Source: Daphnia carinata (lineage: Eukaryota; Arthropoda; Branchiopoda; Diplostraca; Daphniidae). From it: DNA of 64,000 nt. The stretch lies in the NCBI RefSeq assembly GCF_022539665.2, contig NC_081339.1:3276017-3340016 (forward strand). The letters are read 5' to 3'. Positions 62,920 to 64,000 of this stretch are shown here, one piece after another. Numbering within the stretch: the stretch's first letter is position 1; every line of letters starts with the position of its first letter. The notes below the pieces were generated by a model. The model had not been told where the DNA came from. It worked only from the letters and a program-made list of their open reading frames with translations, and ran no database searches. A program made the translations under genes and the position numbers.

Positions 62920-62958
<39 letters not shown>

Positions 62959-63041
62959 ACATCCGGGTAAACAAAAAAAAAAAAAAAAATGAAACGTTGC
63001 ACGTGACCCTGGACCACTGACTTGACAACTGTAGGCGTCTG
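60797..63041. other. Upstream flank of CYP307A, low complexity
   Basis: Contains an A26 run (60833-60858), (CT)n at 61284-61321, a C16 run at 62653-62668 and (GT)n at 62922-62955. On the minus strand, about 62910-62810 reads VITGQHILPDDVDSDTD and RVFHLNLDV, which is mildly protein-like but has no clear splice sites. Regulatory elements for CYP307A are expected here, but I recognise none with confidence. Confidence 0.5.
61284..61321 (+). repeat. (CT)n microsatellite
   Basis: Nineteen CT units. Confidence 0.95.
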
Positions 63042-63075
63042 TATAAATACGTACGTGGGCCAGCCGTTCCAGTTG
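63042..63075 (+). promoter_or_regulatory. TATA-initiator core promoter on the plus strand
   Basis: TATAAATA at 63042-63049 is followed by an arthropod-type initiator CCAGTTG with its A at 63071, 29 nt from the first T. This is canonical spacing. Downstream, an ATG at 63341 opens a 46-residue frame ending at 63481 (MACTACLPTPSLAYSQ to VWELYEDA). Whether it is translated is unknown, because that stretch overlaps an opposite-strand exon candidate. Confidence 0.4.
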
Positions 63076-63429
63076 AAACAGCTGCTATTGATTCCACACG
63101 AAAAATAATTGCCGCCTTACGCCCCCTTCTCTCACGCTGCCCTTTTTTTCGTTTAATACTTGCAACCCCTACATTTTCTTGTTCCGGTTTTGTCCATAAA
63201 GCGCTGGAACACACGCGCAATAGAAACCCCCAAGAAAAACAAGAAATGCATTTCTAAAGAAACAAAACGAAAAGGGAAAACGTTTACGGATATCCTATAG
63301 AGTTTCATTCGTAATGCAACAGGTGCATTTACACGCGTGAATGGCTTGCACAGCTTGCCTCCCTACGCCCAGCCTTGCTTATTCACAAAAAATAAAATGT
63401 ATTTGCGCGCTGAAAGGTGTGATACTCAC

Positions 63430-63496
63430 CGACGGGAGCGTGCATTCCGAAAAGGTGTGGGAATTGTACGAGGACGCATAAGGTGGACACCCGGAT
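63430..63496 (-). CDS. Possible internal exon of an unrecognised minus-strand gene
   Basis: A 67-nt stretch is flanked by a strong acceptor (TTTCCCGTTTCTAG) and a strong donor (G/GTGAGTAT) on the minus strand. It is open in the frame VLVQFPHLFGMHAPVG. No partner exon was identified in the remaining 500 nt to the right edge. The opposite strand is also open here, so the strand is uncertain. Confidence 0.25.
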
Positions 63497-63645
63497 CTAG
63501 AAACGGGAAACAAATTTCAAAGAAGAAAAAAAAAAAAAAAGAAAATTTAAATGAAAATTTCATCTCCATTTTTTCGAATGATTTCATAACTCCAATCATA
63601 GGAAAACTTGTCACAAACTGAAAGGAACAGACAAGAAAAAAAACA

Positions 63646-63668
63646 CCCCCCCCCCCCCCCCCCCCCCC
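63646..63668 (+). repeat. C23 homopolymer
   Basis: Twenty-three consecutive C residues, the longest of several G/C runs in the window. Confidence 0.9.
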
Positions 63669-64000
63669 ATTTTCTATAAAAATTGTTTTCTGCTATACGC
63701 AGTGACCGTATACAACATAAACATAACATTTATTTTTTTTTTTTTTTTTCAACAAAATAGGGAATTGCTTATAATGACCAGCTTCCCTACTGTCCGTCCT
63801 GACGTATTTCTCAGGTTGATCGTCCTCTTATATTCTAGCCAGGGCTACCTCCAATCCGCCCCAATCTGTAGCCACATTTTTCAAAACCATATTTTTATTT
63901 TTAAATTTTTTTTCTTCCGCATACACATTCAACTAAAACAAACATTTCATTCCCCTTCCCCTCTTTTTTTATATAGAGAGAAAACATTAAAGTATACCTA

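Overview
The window is arthropod nuclear DNA, most likely from a branchiopod crustacean such as Daphnia. This rests on spliced genes with GT-AG introns (many of 70-200 nt), very abundant homopolymer and microsatellite tracts, and a CYP307 (Spook-type) ecdysteroid P450. The species call is inference. I see no bacterial, organellar or tRNA/rRNA features.

Layout, left to right. (1) 447-913, minus: two protein-like but unrecognised reading-frame segments near the left edge. (2) 3597-13046, plus: a nine-exon STAR/KHDRBS-family RNA-binding protein (Sam68 / quaking-related-58E type). All splice phases agree, giving 540 residues. (3) 18397-30797, minus: the supervillin core, reconstructed as 22 phase-consistent exons (2323 residues, or 2360 with a 37-codon cassette). 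It ends in gelsolin-like repeats and a villin headpiece. (4) 32168-39431, minus: a very long disordered, Ser-rich coding region directly upstream of supervillin. It can end in a hydrophobic, membrane-anchor-like tail. It also contains a consensus 5' splice site in the right phase to join supervillin, so I think this is one complex Svil locus with alternative starts and ends. (5) 39432-56490: about 17 kb with no convincing gene, but with clustered regulatory-type motifs (E2F/CCAAT/CTCF-like near 44.7 kb; eight CACGTG E-boxes in 1.8 kb near 49-50.7 kb). (6) 56491-60279, minus: a three-exon CYP307A cytochrome P450 of 595 residues with a TATA promoter near 60.79 kb. (7) 60.8-64 kb: low-complexity DNA with a TATA+initiator core promoter at 63.04 kb and a possible spliced exon on the opposite strand at 63.43-63.50 kb.

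The three recognised loci belong to different processes: RNA processing or splicing control (STAR protein), actin-membrane linkage (supervillin), and ecdysteroid synthesis (CYP307A). Nothing suggests that they form a functional cluster. The most unusual part is the Svil locus: an array of ILK-type short motifs, a possible in-frame fusion with the upstream unit, an ATG followed by eighteen A residues in frame, and two unexplained frame changes.
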